Assembly (NCBI GenBank): GCA_964483025.1
Contig: CAYZZT010000043.1
Span: forward strand, 1-5,356
DNA length: 5,356 nt
DNA from: CAIZIN01 sp964483025
GTDB taxonomy: Bacteria > Patescibacteriota > Minisyncoccia > Phycocordibacterales > CAIZIN01
Direction of reading: 5' to 3'
Of the stretch, positions 4,573 to 5,356 are shown piece by piece (position 1 is the first letter of the stretch; each line of letters opens with the position of its first letter). Under the pieces are notes generated by a model. That model searched no databases. It had not been told where the DNA came from and worked only from the letters and a program-made list of their open reading frames with translations. The position numbers were made by a program, and so were the translations under genes.

Positions 4573-4675
4573 GCTCTAGCAATTAGGCTCTAGGCGCTAG
4601 CTAATGCAGAATTCAGAATAAAAGAGAGACTTTCCCGAAGGGAAAGTCTCTCTTTTGAATCCAAGCTAGAGCCTA
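4570..4675. repeat. TAGGCTCTAG repeat cluster flanking the terminator
   Basis: TAGGCTCTAGC (4570-4580) begins with the dehydrogenase TAG stop. TAGGCTCTAG recurs directly at 4584-4593, followed by GCGCTAGCTAA. The reverse complement GCTAGAGCCTA appears at 4665-4675, beyond the terminator hairpin. The 11-bp outer arms (4570-4580 and 4665-4675) therefore bracket the 17-bp terminator stem. The units look like a small modular repeat family; no function is evident. Confidence 0.6.
4620..4656. terminator. Strong stem-loop terminator between the dehydrogenase and bL25
   Basis: A perfect 17-bp stem (4620-4636 with 4640-4656) closes a GAA loop. The stem ends in GTCTCTCTTTT on the plus strand, with AAAA on the opposite foot, so the U-tract is only four bases and is paired within the stem. 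It is likely to terminate the dehydrogenase transcript and, by symmetry, may also work in the other direction. It has the same C-GAA-G loop as the terminator at 1418-1458. Confidence 0.78.
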
Positions 4676-4695
4676 GCTCTTAACCGCTGGTACAG

Positions 4696-4723
4696 TTGCT
4701 TTTTATGGAAATGTTGTTATACT
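4696..4723 (+). promoter_or_regulatory. Extended -10 promoter for leaderless bL25 mRNA
   Basis: TATACT (4718-4723, 5 of 6 to consensus) is preceded by TG at 4715-4716, giving an extended -10 of TG-n-TATACT. A weak -35 candidate, TTGCTT (4696-4701), is spaced 16 bp away. Exactly seven bases (GTGCCCC) separate the -10 box from the ATG at 4731, so transcription should start at or next to the A of the start codon. No ribosome-binding site could fit. It lies just downstream of a terminator, as expected for a new transcription unit. Confidence 0.7.
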
Positions 4724-4730
4724 GTGCCCC

Positions 4731-5356
4731 ATGATTACACTTGATATAACAAAAAGAGAAATTACTACAAATCTAGAAGGGCTAAGGAAAGATGGCTTTA
4801 TTCCTGCTGTATTTTATGGGCGAAAAGAAGCTTCAACAGCGATTGCAGTTAATGAAATTAATTTTCTAAAAGTTTTTAAAGAAGCGGGGGAATCATCTGT
4901 TATTTCTCTTGTTGAAGGAAATGAGAAACATGATGCACTTATACATGATGTTGCTACAGACGCTGTCTCCGGCAAGGTTATTCATGTAGATTTTTATATT
5001 ATTGAAAAAGGAAAGAAAGTTGAAGTTAATATCCCAATTAGTTTTATTGGTGTTTCTGTTGCACAAAAAGATTTGGGAGGTTCACTTGTAAAGGTTATGC
5101 ATGAAATTGAAGTTTCAGCGGAAGCAAGTAATTTACCTCATGAAATCGAAGTTGATATTTCAGCACTTACAGATTTTGAAGCAAGGATTCAGGTTAAAGA
5201 TATTAAGCTTCCCGCCGGAGTAACATTTGTTTCTGATCCTGAAGAAGTTATTGCTCTCGTAACACCTGCTAAGGAAGAAGAGGTCGAGGAAGTCGTTACT
5301 CCTGTTGATGTTTCAGAAATTGGACTTTCAGAAACTAAAGGAAAGAAAGAGGAGGA
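4731..5356 (+). CDS. rplY: 50S ribosomal protein bL25 (TL5/CTC form), 3'-truncated by window edge
   Basis: The open frame from the ATG at 4731 runs to the window end without a stop (208 complete codons). bL25 binds 5S rRNA at the central protuberance of the large ribosomal subunit. Residues 1-90 form the 5S-binding domain, with the family motif GLRKDGFIPAVFYG (17-30) and IHVDFYIIEKGKKVEVNIPI (84-103) at its junction with the second domain. Residues 95-178 are the CTC/TL5 C-terminal beta domain, with GGSLVKVMHEIEVSA (116-130), LPHEIEVDISAL (135-146) and IKLPAGV (158-164). From about 179 an acidic, low-complexity tail begins (KEEEVEEVVT), as is common in the long CTC form of about 200-250 residues. 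Short E. coli-type L25 has only the first domain. The ATG is the first in frame and is perfectly placed for leaderless initiation from the upstream promoter. It appears to head its own transcription unit. Confidence 0.93.
   Translation, partial: MITLDITKREITTNLEGLRKDGFIPAVFYGRKEASTAIAVNEINFLKVFKEAGESSVISLVEGNEKHDALIHDVATDAVSGKVIHVDFYIIEKGKKVEVNIPISFIGVSVAQKDLGGSLVKVMHEIEVSAEASNLPHEIEVDISALTDFEARIQVKDIKLPAGVTFVSDPEEVIALVTPAKEEEVEEVVTPVDVSEIGLSETKGKKEE

Noticed and set aside
1..5356. CRISPR arrays, tRNA/rRNA genes, insertion sequences, recoded stop codons
   Set aside because: I saw no regularly spaced repeats, no tRNA-like cloverleaf, no transposase, and no in-frame TGA that would need an alternative code.

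Overview
This is a low-GC, tightly packed bacterial window with six protein genes, all read with the standard bacterial code; no in-frame TGA had to be read as an amino acid. Two genes run off the edges. Several traits suggest a Candidate Phyla Radiation (Patescibacteria, Parcubacteria-like) genome: the style of the PfkB kinase and class II aldolase, a DUF1653 protein, short repeat-filled intergenic regions, and no Shine-Dalgarno sequence before any of the six visible starts. The lineage is inferred from protein style and layout; no marker gene proves it.

Layout. Positions 1-516 hold the C-terminal part of a transketolase (C-terminal-subunit type). A spacer (517-702) carries short ACGAAT-type repeats and a 73-bp palindromic element. 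Next come a small DUF1653 protein (703-927) and a HIT-family nucleotide hydrolase/transferase (946-1383), 18 bp apart. A strong stem-loop terminator (1418-1458) separates these from a converging PfkB-type sugar kinase on the minus strand (1484-2479). The kinase is divergent from a class II fructose/tagatose-bisphosphate aldolase (2529-3398), and the 49 bp between their start codons contain a near-symmetric inverted repeat with one extended -10 promoter facing each way. A second palindromic element and an AT-rich leader lead to a D-2-hydroxyacid (glycerate-type) dehydrogenase (3607-4572). A terminator inside a nest of TAGGCTCTAG repeats follows. A well-formed promoter placed for leaderless transcription then drives ribosomal protein bL25 (4731 to the window end).

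How the genes fit together. Transketolase, the PfkB kinase, the aldolase and the hydroxyacid dehydrogenase all belong to central sugar-phosphate and three-carbon metabolism. In reduced genomes that often lack classical phosphofructokinase, the non-oxidative pentose phosphate route (transketolase) feeds lower glycolysis. A kinase and aldolase sharing one divergent promoter could act on consecutive substrates, but the kinase substrate cannot be read from sequence.

I saw no exotic defence, mobile or CRISPR system. The most notable signals are regulatory and structural: the mirror-image kinase/aldolase promoter, the general pattern of a -10 box 7-12 nt before the ATG (leaderless or near-leaderless mRNAs), two diverged copies of a palindromic repeat with compensatory base changes, and short-period repeats that touch stop codons.
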